DNA of 64,000 bases from Undibacterium parvum (lineage in GTDB: Bacteria; Pseudomonadota; Gammaproteobacteria; Burkholderiales; Burkholderiaceae_D): contig NZ_CP034464.1 of assembly GCF_003955735.1 (NCBI RefSeq), positions 2,232,001 to 2,296,000 on the forward strand, in the 5' to 3' direction. Of this stretch, positions 36,439 through 44,672 are shown in pieces. The notes beneath the pieces are model-generated. The model had not been told where the DNA came from and did not search any database. It saw nothing but the letters and a program-made list of their open reading frames with translations. The position numbers and the translations under genes are program-made. Every line of letters starts with the position of its first letter. Position 1 is the first letter of the stretch.

Positions 36439-37983
36439 TTGGTGGTGGATGATTTCGAAGCCATGCGACGGGTGATAGTTAACCAGTTGCGTCAGTTGGG
36501 TGCGGAAAAAATACTCACCGCCGTGGATGGAAAAGCCGCCCTGCGCATTTTGACAAGTCAGCATGTAGACATGGTGCTGTCAGATTGGAACATGCCAGTC
36601 ATGTCCGGGCTGGAACTACTAAAAACTATGCGCGAGGACAGCAAACTCTTCACACTACCATTCATCATGATCACGGCAGAGGCTGAGCGCACGCACATCG
36701 AAGAAGCCATTGCATGTGGCGTGACGTCCATGATCCTCAAGCCCTATTCACCTAGCCAACTCATGGTGCGGGTAGAAAAAGCCCTAGCTTGGAAACCTGG
36801 GCGTGCGCCTGGTGCCAAAGCGGCTACTACCGCACCTAAAAGGCTGGATAAGAAACCGGACGACCAGAGCGTTGCGCCTCAAAAACCGACCATCCTGATC
36901 GTAGATGACACGACTGACAATTTGGTGTTGCTGTCAGGCCTGCTTAAGACGGAATACCGGGTACGTTTGGCCCAAAACGGCGCAAAGACCGTGGAGATCT
37001 GCACCTCGGATGACCCACCCGACTTGGTGCTGCTGGACATCATGATGCCGGGCATGGATGGCTTTGAGGTGGCTAAGCATCTGCGCGAGCATCCCACATC
37101 GGAAAACATTCCGGTCATTTTTGTCACAGCCATGACCTCGAGTGACGCAAGATTGAAGGGCCTGGACCTGGGTGCAGTGGATTTCATTACCAAACCTGTG
37201 GACCCCGATGCACTCAAGCACCGGGTTCGCAACTTCATGCGCTATGTTCAATTGCGCAAAAACTTGCAAGCCGAGTATGACGGCATGGTGGAGATGGCCC
37301 AACTCAAAGAGGACGTCGCCCACATCACGCGCCACGATATGAAAGGCCCACTGGCCGGAGTGCTAGGCCTGCTGCACGCGCTGATTGAGGATGACTCCGT
37401 GGGGAGAAAGCAACTGGAGCAACTCAAATTGGTGGAAGAAACGGCCTTGCAAGTGCTGAACATGATCAATCTGTCAGGTGAGCTTTTCAAAATTGAAACT
37501 GGCCGGTTCGAGTTGCATGCGGTGCCGGTGCCAATTGCAGACATTTTGCGACGCATTGCGGAGATCAACCGCACCGCATACGCGGGCAAAGACATCCACA
37601 TCTCTGTCGATACCGATGTACCCGTTGGGGATGAGGTGCCGCAGTCTTTAGGTGATGCCATGCTGTGCTACTCGCTACTTCCGAACATATTAAAAAGCGC
37701 CTGTGAAGCGGCACCGGATTCCAGCAAAATCACCGTCAAACTCTATGATCAGTCTCCCCTTCGGATCGTTATTGAAAACCAAGGGGCTGTTCCCGCCGAC
37801 ATCCGCTCTCGATTTTTTGAAAAGTATTCAACCAGTGGAAAGTCAGGCGGTACAGGGTTTGGCAATTACTCGGCCAAACTGCTCACAGAAGCTCAAAACG
37901 GAACCATTACTCTAGCGGTATCCGACGAAAACAATACAACCGCCATTACCCTGACCCTGCCCAGGGCGTCCAGCGCCGTTTAA
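36439..37983 (+). CDS. two-receiver histidine kinase (REC-REC-HisKA-like-HATPase)
   Basis: About 514 residues as an open frame from a TTG codon. REC1 occupies ~1-115 with phospho-acceptor Asp49 (LSDWNMP). REC2 occupies ~150-270 (LLDIMMPGMDGFEV, KP in ITKPVDPDA). The histidine box is ITRHDMKGPL near residue 299. The ATPase has GKSGGTGFGNYSAKLL. There is no sensor domain, so it is cytoplasmic and receives phosphate through its receivers. ATG 36380 has a good ribosome site and would encode MSIAIYNQPHVP-NLDKELVFLVVDD if one base were restored near 36414. The gene is therefore probably frameshifted at its very start, or uses the TTG. It precedes the LamG-prepilin cassette on the opposite strand. 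Confidence 0.75.
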   Translation: MVVDDFEAMRRVIVNQLRQLGAEKILTAVDGKAALRILTSQHVDMVLSDWNMPVMSGLELLKTMREDSKLFTLPFIMITAEAERTHIEEAIACGVTSMILKPYSPSQLMVRVEKALAWKPGRAPGAKAATTAPKRLDKKPDDQSVAPQKPTILIVDDTTDNLVLLSGLLKTEYRVRLAQNGAKTVEICTSDDPPDLVLLDIMMPGMDGFEVAKHLREHPTSENIPVIFVTAMTSSDARLKGLDLGAVDFITKPVDPDALKHRVRNFMRYVQLRKNLQAEYDGMVEMAQLKEDVAHITRHDMKGPLAGVLGLLHALIEDDSVGRKQLEQLKLVEETALQVLNMINLSGELFKIETGRFELHAVPVPIADILRRIAEINRTAYAGKDIHISVDTDVPVGDEVPQSLGDAMLCYSLLPNILKSACEAAPDSSKITVKLYDQSPLRIVIENQGAVPADIRSRFFEKYSTSGKSGGTGFGNYSAKLLTEAQNGTITLAVSDENNTTAITLTLPRASSAV

Positions 37984-38077
37984 AGCATCTAGCCGTCATG
38001 ACCTATGCAGATCCCTCCTTCTCCTTGTCCCGCTAGAACTGGCGCTGCTCGCTGGCTGCGCGGCGCCACCGGCCAGC

Positions 38078-38848
38078 GTGCCCATTAGCGCGGCAGCGGC
38101 CGACCGGGGTATCAGTCTTTCGCGCACCTTGCCCTCTGTTTTACCTGCAAAGGCTGTGCCGATACCGCATAGTCAGTTTGTACTAATTCCATCTGAGAGC
38201 GCGGCGGGGCTACTCATGCCCATTCCGTTTGTCAGCGAGGCCATTGGCAGTGCCATAGACCGCATGACAGCCGATGCATTTGAAGCCCGCTATGCTCGCA
38301 TCGCGCCCTACAAGTTAGCGCAGACGGAGATGGCGATGAGCCCCCTGTACCGCAAGACCGGTGGCGCGCTCACTCTGCAGCCCTTTGTATTTATGACCGA
38401 GTGTATTGATGACACCTACCGGATTGCGCTGGTATTTCAGCTGCAGGGCGGTGGCTGGGTGGGACGCTACATGTTTCACTTGCCAACAGCGTACGCCGTG
38501 GCGGAATTCAAATCGCCCTCAGACGCACTACTGCGCGTACTGGAAGCCGAGCTACAAGAGGGTGCTAAGACGTTACGACAATTGATTGAGCGCGCCGGGC
38601 AGGGCGAATTGCAATCCACTAGCGCCAAGGCCGATGTCGGTAGCCTGCACCTGGTCGGTGGCAGGGCTGCGGGGCTCATTGCGCCGACCATCGTCATTGC
38701 CAAAGGCGCTGATCTGCTCGAGGAAACCGATACTCATGTGATCGCCAGAATGGCCGGCGATATGGCGAGCCCAGGCACCGCCGGTGGGCTGTTCTTCGGC
38801 GTTCACTACTTTCGTAAGGACCAGCTTCATACTTTCAAGAAATTTTGA
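38078..38848 (+). CDS. probable lipoprotein of unknown function
   Basis: I do not recognise this family. The frame is open upstream of GTG 38078, where it reads RSLLLLVPLELALLAGC then AAPP. That is a convincing lipoprotein signal with lipobox LAGC, but no in-frame ATG precedes it. ATG 37998 would reach it if one base were restored next to the start. The mature part (~256 residues) has FEARYARIAPYKLAQTEMAM, a beta-rich middle and a Gly-rich C-terminus (GDMASPGTAGGLFFGVHYF). Possibly a damaged lipoprotein accessory of the neighbouring pilus cassette. Confidence 0.5.
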   Translation: MPISAAAADRGISLSRTLPSVLPAKAVPIPHSQFVLIPSESAAGLLMPIPFVSEAIGSAIDRMTADAFEARYARIAPYKLAQTEMAMSPLYRKTGGALTLQPFVFMTECIDDTYRIALVFQLQGGGWVGRYMFHLPTAYAVAEFKSPSDALLRVLEAELQEGAKTLRQLIERAGQGELQSTSAKADVGSLHLVGGRAAGLIAPTIVIAKGADLLEETDTHVIARMAGDMASPGTAGGLFFGVHYFRKDQLHTFKKF

Positions 38849-38898
38849 TTTTTTAAAAATCATATAACTTGCCCATTTGTTCAACGACCTCCTTTGAA

Positions 38899-39393
38899 AT
38901 GTCACCTATGCAAACCATGAAATCTGCAGTGGCCATCATCGCCACGTTTTTGAGCCTTACTTCGGCACATGCCATCAACGCCACTTATGCCAAGCAACTG
39001 GAGCGGTCGGGTTGCACCCAGATGAGCGAGCTACAACGCTGCGATATTAAAAAGTCGAGGGCGGACAACGCGAAAGCCGGCTTTGTGAGCAAAGCCCCAC
39101 CGCCGTCCTCTACACCCGCTGCCGTGGTCTCCAACGAAAACCCCTATGCCGGCAACTGGATCGCCAAAAATAGTGGTGGTGCCACTGTATCCACCATACG
39201 AATTGATGCAAAAGAGCGTGTCTGGGTGAATGACAAGCCCGCCAAGGCCAAGCGCAGTGATGGCGGTTTGGTCTTTAAGTCGGGTTTGATTACATACAGG
39301 ATTCAGGGTGACCGTCGCTTGGTAGGCGAAGACATCTGGAATGATTCCGACACCGGGACGCAAGGCCCGATCGTTAAAAACGGATTTACTTAG
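38899..39393 (+). CDS. small exported protein of unknown function
   Basis: About 164 residues with a Sec signal (MKSAVAIIATFLSLTSAHA). A Cys-containing helix follows (QLERSGCTQMSELQRCDIKK), then a Pro/Ser linker. The ~80-residue C-terminal beta domain begins NPYAGNWIAKNSGGATVSTI and resembles small lipocalin-like or DUF2147-type sheets only in general pattern. Start choices are ATG 38899, 38908 and 38917; none has a strong ribosome site. It converges with the GspE-type gene. Confidence 0.55.
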   Translation: MSPMQTMKSAVAIIATFLSLTSAHAINATYAKQLERSGCTQMSELQRCDIKKSRADNAKAGFVSKAPPPSSTPAAVVSNENPYAGNWIAKNSGGATVSTIRIDAKERVWVNDKPAKAKRSDGGLVFKSGLITYRIQGDRRLVGEDIWNDSDTGTQGPIVKNGFT

Positions 39394-39425
39394 TAAGGCA
39401 CTGGAGCCGCTGGCAGCGGCCTTCG

Positions 39426-41564
39426 TCACAGGGAGCGGCTGCGCCGGATATGGTTCACCAACGCTGGTCCTTCCAGCGGTTTCAAGAACATGGTGCCCAT
39501 TACACCCGAGTCCCGCAAGGCCACCTGATCCGCTGCCAGTGAAGCGGGCAACAAAATGGCAGCTGGCAAGCGCGCCCAAGCAATGCGGGCTCGGTTTTCC
39601 AAAAATGCGGTCTGCGCTTGCGCGACCGTGATGTGCTCATCCACATCCCCCACCACAAACACAATTTCTTCATCCTGCACCAGTAGGGCGTGCGCATCGT
39701 CAGGCGTGGCGGCATGGAGCACACGGTAGCCGTGGGGTTGGAGCAGCTCATTCAGTGTCAGCGACATCGCCGCGTTGGAACTAATCAACAACACCGCTGG
39801 AGACAGCGCCATAGGCTCGGGGAACGTATCCAGAGGGTCGCTCTGGAAGGTAGTGCCGTAGTGTCGCGCCAGCTCCGACCAGAAACCGGGGCCTACCGTG
39901 TCCACCACCTCACGCACCGTCGTATCACCCGAAATGATTCGCAGGCTTCCCGACGCCGCCAAAGACTTCAAGCCTCCGTCGCGCAAGGCTTCCAGTTCGG
40001 ACAGTCGGGTCTGGCCCCCAGCAATTGCATCGCGCAGTGCGGGCGTCATCTCCACGATGTCCACAATCGGCAGCCTGCCGAAAAAACCGGTGTAGTCACA
40101 TACCTTGCAACCCACGCTGCGGTAACGCGGCGGGTTGTGTGTGGTCTGCAAAAACAACATCTCCTCAGGCGAATAGGGCTCAGCTATGGGCGTCCTGCAC
40201 TCGCTGCAAAGGGTGCGGCACAACCGTTGGGCGGCAACTGCCGCCAGTGAGTCGGCTAACACCGTGGGCTCAATGCCCAAATCCAACAACCGAGGGATGG
40301 CCGTCATCGCATCGTTGGTGTGCAAGGTAGACAGCACCAGATGGCCTGTCAAAGAGGCCTGTACCGCAATCTCAGCAGTCTCTGCATCGCGTATCTCACC
40401 AATCAGCACAATATCGGGGTCCTGCCGCAGGATGGAACGCAAAACCGTAGCAAAACCCCGCCCCGCTTTTTCATTCACTTCCACCTGCGAGATACCAGGT
40501 ATGCGATATTCCACCGGGTTCTCAACGGTGATGATGTTGACAGAGTGACTATTGAGCTCAGACAACATGCCGTACAGGGTGGAGGTTTTGCCACATCCGG
40601 TAGGCCCCGTCAGGATGACCATGCCCGAGGGTCGGCGTATCGCACGGCGCAAGGTTTGCAGCGCAGCCAATGAAAAGCCCGCACCACTCAGACGACGAAC
40701 ACGCCCTTGCTCCAAGAACCGGATGACCAGCCGCTCACCATGGGTGGCGGGCAGCACCGAAACGCGCATGTCGAATTCGCGATCCTTAAACACAAGCGTC
40801 ATGCGGCCATCCTGCGGAATCAGGCTGTTGGTCGAGTCCATTCCACACTTGGCTTTGAAGTGGCGAATCAGCGTAACGGCCACGGCATCGGGCAACATCA
40901 TGACCCGCCGCAACATACCGTCCACCCGAACACGCACCGATGCAGAGCCCACAAAGGGCTGAATGTGCAAGTCAGATGCACGCTGTTCAATGGCCGATGT
41001 CAGCATGGCGCGCCCAAGGGTGACGATGGAGCTTTCCTTACCGTTGGCCAATACGACGCCCAATTCCTGTGCACTGGCGTTAGCCTGTCGGGTGGCTTCT
41101 CGGCCATAGGCTATGGTTGCTGCAATTTCAATGGCGTCAGGCGCCGCCAACACCCATTTCACCGGGCGATTGACTAAAAAATTCAAGCGTTCGGCCACGC
41201 TTTCATCAAACGGGTTACCGGTAGCCACTACCAAAGTGAGTTGATCCATGTAGAGTGGGAGCACCTTGTGGCTAAGGCAGAACTGGACAGGCACCAAGCT
41301 CAGCGCAGCGGATTCGGCATCATCCAAGCTCTGGGCAAAGTCCAAACCCAAAGCGGGCGCCAGTTGTTTGGCCAAGGACTTTTCATCCAGCCCGCTGGCT
41401 GTTACCAAGTTTTGCCACAAACGCAAATACCCGTCGGCTCCATCCAGGCGTGCCAGTTCCGGGCGATGAGGAAAAGCTTGCTTTACGGCAGCCAAAAGTG
41501 CAGTCACCGGGTCGGTGTTGAAGCGTGAGGAATGGTTCAAGAAATCGCTCCGTGTCATGGGCAT
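39426..41564 (-). CDS. GspE/PilB-type secretion ATPase with a receiver-like C-terminal domain
   Basis: A 712-residue ATPase that powers pilus or type II secretion assembly. The N-terminal T2SSE_N-like region spans ~1-150. The catalytic core has Walker A GPTGCGKTS (~325), the Asp box near NIITVENPVEYRI, Walker B IVLIGEIRD (~385) and HLVLSTLHTNDA. A tetracysteine zinc site follows (CRTLCSEC and CKVCDYTG). The last ~120 residues (VLLISSNAAMSLTLNELLQP to MFLKPLEGPALVNHI) have the alternating pattern of a response-regulator receiver with a conserved KP but a degenerate acidic pocket. Starts at 41564 and 41558 both overlap the preceding prepilin gene. No matching platform protein, secretin or prepilin peptidase is in the window. 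Confidence 0.85.
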   Translation of the reverse strand: MPMTRSDFLNHSSRFNTDPVTALLAAVKQAFPHRPELARLDGADGYLRLWQNLVTASGLDEKSLAKQLAPALGLDFAQSLDDAESAALSLVPVQFCLSHKVLPLYMDQLTLVVATGNPFDESVAERLNFLVNRPVKWVLAAPDAIEIAATIAYGREATRQANASAQELGVVLANGKESSIVTLGRAMLTSAIEQRASDLHIQPFVGSASVRVRVDGMLRRVMMLPDAVAVTLIRHFKAKCGMDSTNSLIPQDGRMTLVFKDREFDMRVSVLPATHGERLVIRFLEQGRVRRLSGAGFSLAALQTLRRAIRRPSGMVILTGPTGCGKTSTLYGMLSELNSHSVNIITVENPVEYRIPGISQVEVNEKAGRGFATVLRSILRQDPDIVLIGEIRDAETAEIAVQASLTGHLVLSTLHTNDAMTAIPRLLDLGIEPTVLADSLAAVAAQRLCRTLCSECRTPIAEPYSPEEMLFLQTTHNPPRYRSVGCKVCDYTGFFGRLPIVDIVEMTPALRDAIAGGQTRLSELEALRDGGLKSLAASGSLRIISGDTTVREVVDTVGPGFWSELARHYGTTFQSDPLDTFPEPMALSPAVLLISSNAAMSLTLNELLQPHGYRVLHAATPDDAHALLVQDEEIVFVVGDVDEHITVAQAQTAFLENRARIAWARLPAAILLPASLAADQVALRDSGVMGTMFLKPLEGPALVNHIRRSRSL

Positions 41565-42937
41565 CGTTTGTCGCGAATGATGGATGTATCCACCGGAGCT
41601 TTTTGGGAGGTTACTCCACCTACCGAGGTATATGTAGCCCGACCCGTGGTGTCGATAGGTTGGCCGTTCGGCCCCATGACTACATCGGTCACCAGACTCG
41701 ACGCCAATACGTTATGCAGCCCATCCGAGGCCGCCTGTGCAGCGGTAACAGCGGTAGTGGCCAGCGAGGCGGACACGATGGAGCCGACATAGCCACTTCT
41801 GTAAGACGTCGAACCCATGACAGCCGAGTAGTCTTCCTGGCCAATCGTTAGTCGCCCGTTGCCCGCAACCGTTCCACCACTGTTCACACCTGCGCGGCGC
41901 CAGACTTCGCGCCCGTTGTCGTAAAGCACTAAAGTGCCGCCTGCTTGTTGCCAGCTCACGGTCAGGCGGTGGTTTTGACCGTCTTCAAGGTTCACGCCAG
42001 AAGCGTAGGATCTTCCGGCAAGGCTGATGTGGACATTCGAAGGGTCATAAACTGTGAAACCCCGATAGGCCGCGTCGGTGCTGTAGCTCAGCAGGGTTGC
42101 CAGCGGATCGTTACCGGGGCCGCCAGTAAAGACGACTTCTGCCGACAACGCAGTCATATCGCCATTGGTGTTGAGATTGCCTGCGCTGCTGACGCGGTTG
42201 TTGCCGGAGAAGCGCATCACTCCCAGATTGACGGGGCCTGCATTGCAACTAGAGGCCGTGTTGGTAGTTGTAGTTACAGGCTTTTGCGGTGTGGAGACAG
42301 GGCCCTGCGGCGCAGAGGCGCCAGACGCAGGAATGTTTGGTGTGATGTTCCCGGGCTTGGGTGGGGTAACAACAGTGTTGTCGCTCGACCCAGTGGCTTT
42401 TCCACACGCAGCCTTTGCGGTTCCCGCAGGCGGTAACACCTTGCACAAGGCGGTATCGCCTGCCAGCTTCACGGAAAAGCTCACCGCTGATTCACCAATC
42501 ACCGCTCCTTGGCCGATGGTGCTGTTGCGCATGAGCAGGTTATGCGCCTCCCGGGCCACTTCCACACCCCGCTGGCCTTGCGTGGCTGCCGCTGCGCATA
42601 TGGTCAGCACCGGCGAGAAACCGCCAGGCACCGCATCGAAATTCAAGGCTAGTTGTGCGTAGCTACTCTGCAAATTGGCGGGCTGCACCGTGCTGGCCAG
42701 GTTGCCACAAGCAGCATGAATCTCCCCCGACTTGGCACTTACCTGAATGGCGGTACGCACCGCGTCGTACTTCAAGGCGAGTTCTGCCGCCTGAGAGCGC
42801 GCCACATAACGTTGGTAGGAGGGCAACGCGACTGCCGCAAGCAGGCCAATGATGCCTATCACTATCAGGATCTCAACCAGCGTAAAACCACCGATTGTCT
42901 TAGGGGCACGCTCAATAGCGTGGGGGGAGGACTTCAT
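41555..42937 (-). CDS. type IV prepilin-like protein with C-terminal LamG/pentraxin-like domain (1)
   Basis: A 460-residue protein. The class III signal is KTIGG|FTLVEILIVIGIIG, cleaved at Gly17, with Glu5 conserved and a hydrophobic alpha-1 helix. A pilin-like globular part with Cys pairs (AACGN, ICAAAA, LCKVLPP, AACGKA) reaches ~185, then a Pro/Thr-rich linker (~190-225). The C-terminal ~200 residues form a jelly-roll pattern (MRFSGNNRVS, NVHISLAGRSY, GQNHRLTVSWQQAGGTLVLYDNGREV, RLTIGQEDY) typical of LamG/pentraxin-like carbohydrate- or protein-binding domains. It overlaps its neighbours by ATGA on the upstream side and by a few bases downstream. Probably a surface tip adhesin. Confidence 0.82.
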   Translation of the reverse strand: MKSSPHAIERAPKTIGGFTLVEILIVIGIIGLLAAVALPSYQRYVARSQAAELALKYDAVRTAIQVSAKSGEIHAACGNLASTVQPANLQSSYAQLALNFDAVPGGFSPVLTICAAAATQGQRGVEVAREAHNLLMRNSTIGQGAVIGESAVSFSVKLAGDTALCKVLPPAGTAKAACGKATGSSDNTVVTPPKPGNITPNIPASGASAPQGPVSTPQKPVTTTTNTASSCNAGPVNLGVMRFSGNNRVSSAGNLNTNGDMTALSAEVVFTGGPGNDPLATLLSYSTDAAYRGFTVYDPSNVHISLAGRSYASGVNLEDGQNHRLTVSWQQAGGTLVLYDNGREVWRRAGVNSGGTVAGNGRLTIGQEDYSAVMGSTSYRSGYVGSIVSASLATTAVTAAQAASDGLHNVLASSLVTDVVMGPNGQPIDTTGRATYTSVGGVTSQKAPVDTSIIRDKRCP

Positions 42938-44148
42938 GGTTTGAGCACCAGGGCCGTTGCGACCTCTGCCTGGGTCACACTAACGCCACCCGCCTCCCGC
43001 ATGTCGTGATGCCCCGTGGTATCGACCACCTTGCCGTTTTCGACGGTGACATCCATCAGCAGCTCACTTTTGCCTGCCATCGTCTGAAAGACAGGGGTTG
43101 CCAGCTCTGCCGCCGTCATTGCACGCTGTACCACCGAGGTACGCAGAATCTCGCCGCTGAACCGGGTTCCTTCCTCGAAAAATCCAGGGCTTTTGTTCTT
43201 GACGCCAATCGACATTTCTGCATTTCCGTTCAAGGCATAACCACGACCAGCCCCAGTGAACGTCTTGACGAGGTTGCCGTTGTCGTACACCGCCAGCGTC
43301 TGCGTTGCGCCGTCCCATGAGACTGACACGCGATGGGTCTGTCCATCACGCAGATTGAGCCCTGTGTTGAAGTCGTTGCCCAAAATTGCCACGGTCAAGC
43401 TGCCTGGGTTCCACAGCGAGAAGGCGTTGTGGTCATCTACATAGTTGCCGTAGTTGAAAAGCACCGCGCCACCAGGCGGCGGCACCCCCAGAATGGTCAT
43501 CTCCACGGTCATTGCAAACGGATTTCCCTGCGTATGCAGGTGATAGCCACCGGGGACGATGGCACCACTGGCAAGTCGCATGACATCAGCTTGCATGGTG
43601 AGCCCCATCGGTTTGGCACAGATGTCAGCGGGTTTCGCGGCGGGTAGCGCCTTGCACAGCACCGTGTCGCCGGCCAGCCTAACAGCAAAGCTCGCTGCCG
43701 CATCTCCCAGCACTACGGGCTGGCTGATGCTTGCAGAACGGGACATGACGGTATGCGCCTCTCTGACGACCTGAACCGCTTGCGGGCCACGTCCCTCGAT
43801 GGTGGCGCAATACCGCAGCACCGGGGTAAAGCCACCGGTCACGGGCTCAAAGCCCACATCCATGCCGGCGTACTCGCTCTTCAGGTTGGCCGCGTGAACC
43901 ACCGCGGGCACCGTGCCGCAATTGACCTGCACATTGCCTGAACTAATGAGCGAACCCAAGTTGGTTTTAACGGCGTCGAACTTGAGCAGCAGTTCTGCGG
44001 CGTGCGAGCGCGCCACATACCGCTGGTATTGCGGTACCGCGACCGCCGCGAGCAGACCGATGATGCCTATCGCCATCAAGATTTCAACCAGCGTGAAACC
44101 ATGGATTTCCGTGCGCGCGTATTGACTAGCGTGGGGGGTAGATTTCAT
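42934..44148 (-). CDS. type IV prepilin-like protein with C-terminal LamG/pentraxin-like domain (2)
   Basis: A 404-residue paralogue of the next gene, with the same order: MKSTPHASQY, class III signal EIHG|FTLVEILMAIGIIG, pilin part, then a LamG-like domain (HLHTQGNPFAMTVEMTILG, LTVAILGNDF, GQTHRVSVSWDGATQTLAVYD, AEMSIGVKNKS). It lacks the long Pro/Thr linker of the other copy. The start at 44148 is chosen because its ATG overlaps the TGA of the upstream membrane protein and gives the prepilin leader; the frame continues 47 codons further. The paralogy suggests tandem duplication and divergence of a ligand-binding head. Confidence 0.82.
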   Translation of the reverse strand: MKSTPHASQYARTEIHGFTLVEILMAIGIIGLLAAVAVPQYQRYVARSHAAELLLKFDAVKTNLGSLISSGNVQVNCGTVPAVVHAANLKSEYAGMDVGFEPVTGGFTPVLRYCATIEGRGPQAVQVVREAHTVMSRSASISQPVVLGDAAASFAVRLAGDTVLCKALPAAKPADICAKPMGLTMQADVMRLASGAIVPGGYHLHTQGNPFAMTVEMTILGVPPPGGAVLFNYGNYVDDHNAFSLWNPGSLTVAILGNDFNTGLNLRDGQTHRVSVSWDGATQTLAVYDNGNLVKTFTGAGRGYALNGNAEMSIGVKNKSPGFFEEGTRFSGEILRTSVVQRAMTAAELATPVFQTMAGKSELLMDVTVENGKVVDTTGHHDMREAGGVSVTQAEVATALVLKP

Positions 44149-44573
44149 GGTTGGGCCTTTTGCAGATCGCCAGACGGTGTCATGGTGAGTTGCCATTGCT
44201 GGGTTGTGGCCAGCAAGCGGTAGGTGGGTCCCGGATTTTGCAACTCCACCAGTGAAGCCAGTGCGGGAAGCGGCACCCGGTCCGGCCATTCGCCGGTCGT
44301 GGAGTGAGATTGCTCGACGGCAACTTTGGCCGCAGTCAGGGCTGCTGTCATTTCGGCTAGTTGTTTCTGCTCAGACACCCCTAGCCAGAAGATCAGGGTA
44401 CGGCTGTCAACAATAGAGGTGACGACAGCCACCAGGATCATTGTGCTGACTACCTTTACCCAGAGGCGGCGCCCGGACGGCTTTATACGCAAGGCGGCCT
44501 GCCGTTCCTGGTCCGATTCAATTTGATTGAGCGCCTTGTTCGCCAAAGCGTGCAGGTCTTGTGGGTGGGTCAT
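44145..44573 (-). CDS. membrane protein of the LamG-prepilin operon
   Basis: A 142-residue protein I cannot place in a family. Residues 1-35 are cytoplasmic and charged, a single membrane helix follows (VVSTMILVAVVTSIVDS), and the ~80-residue outer part has a helix (KQLAEMTAALTAAKVAVEQS) and a short beta region. The membrane helix plus periplasmic helix resembles a minor pilin without a processing site, or an assembly-platform partner. First gene of the operon and coupled by ATGA to the first prepilin. Confidence 0.6.
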   Translation of the reverse strand: MTHPQDLHALANKALNQIESDQERQAALRIKPSGRRLWVKVVSTMILVAVVTSIVDSRTLIFWLGVSEQKQLAEMTAALTAAKVAVEQSHSTTGEWPDRVPLPALASLVELQNPGPTYRLLATTQQWQLTMTPSGDLQKAQP

Positions 44574-44672
44574 GTTCTCTTCAGTTGGATGGAAGCGACT
44601 CGAATTCGCATGTACAGAGCGCGACCTTCGTCAATGCGGCTGACTCGATTGCGTCCGAGAAGAGAATAGAGA
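44574..44672. other. short gap between the prepilin operon and the IS91-type element
   Basis: About 100 bp that must hold the leftward promoter of the prepilin operon. No clear promoter pair is visible. The IS91-type sequence starts at about 44673. Confidence 0.35.
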
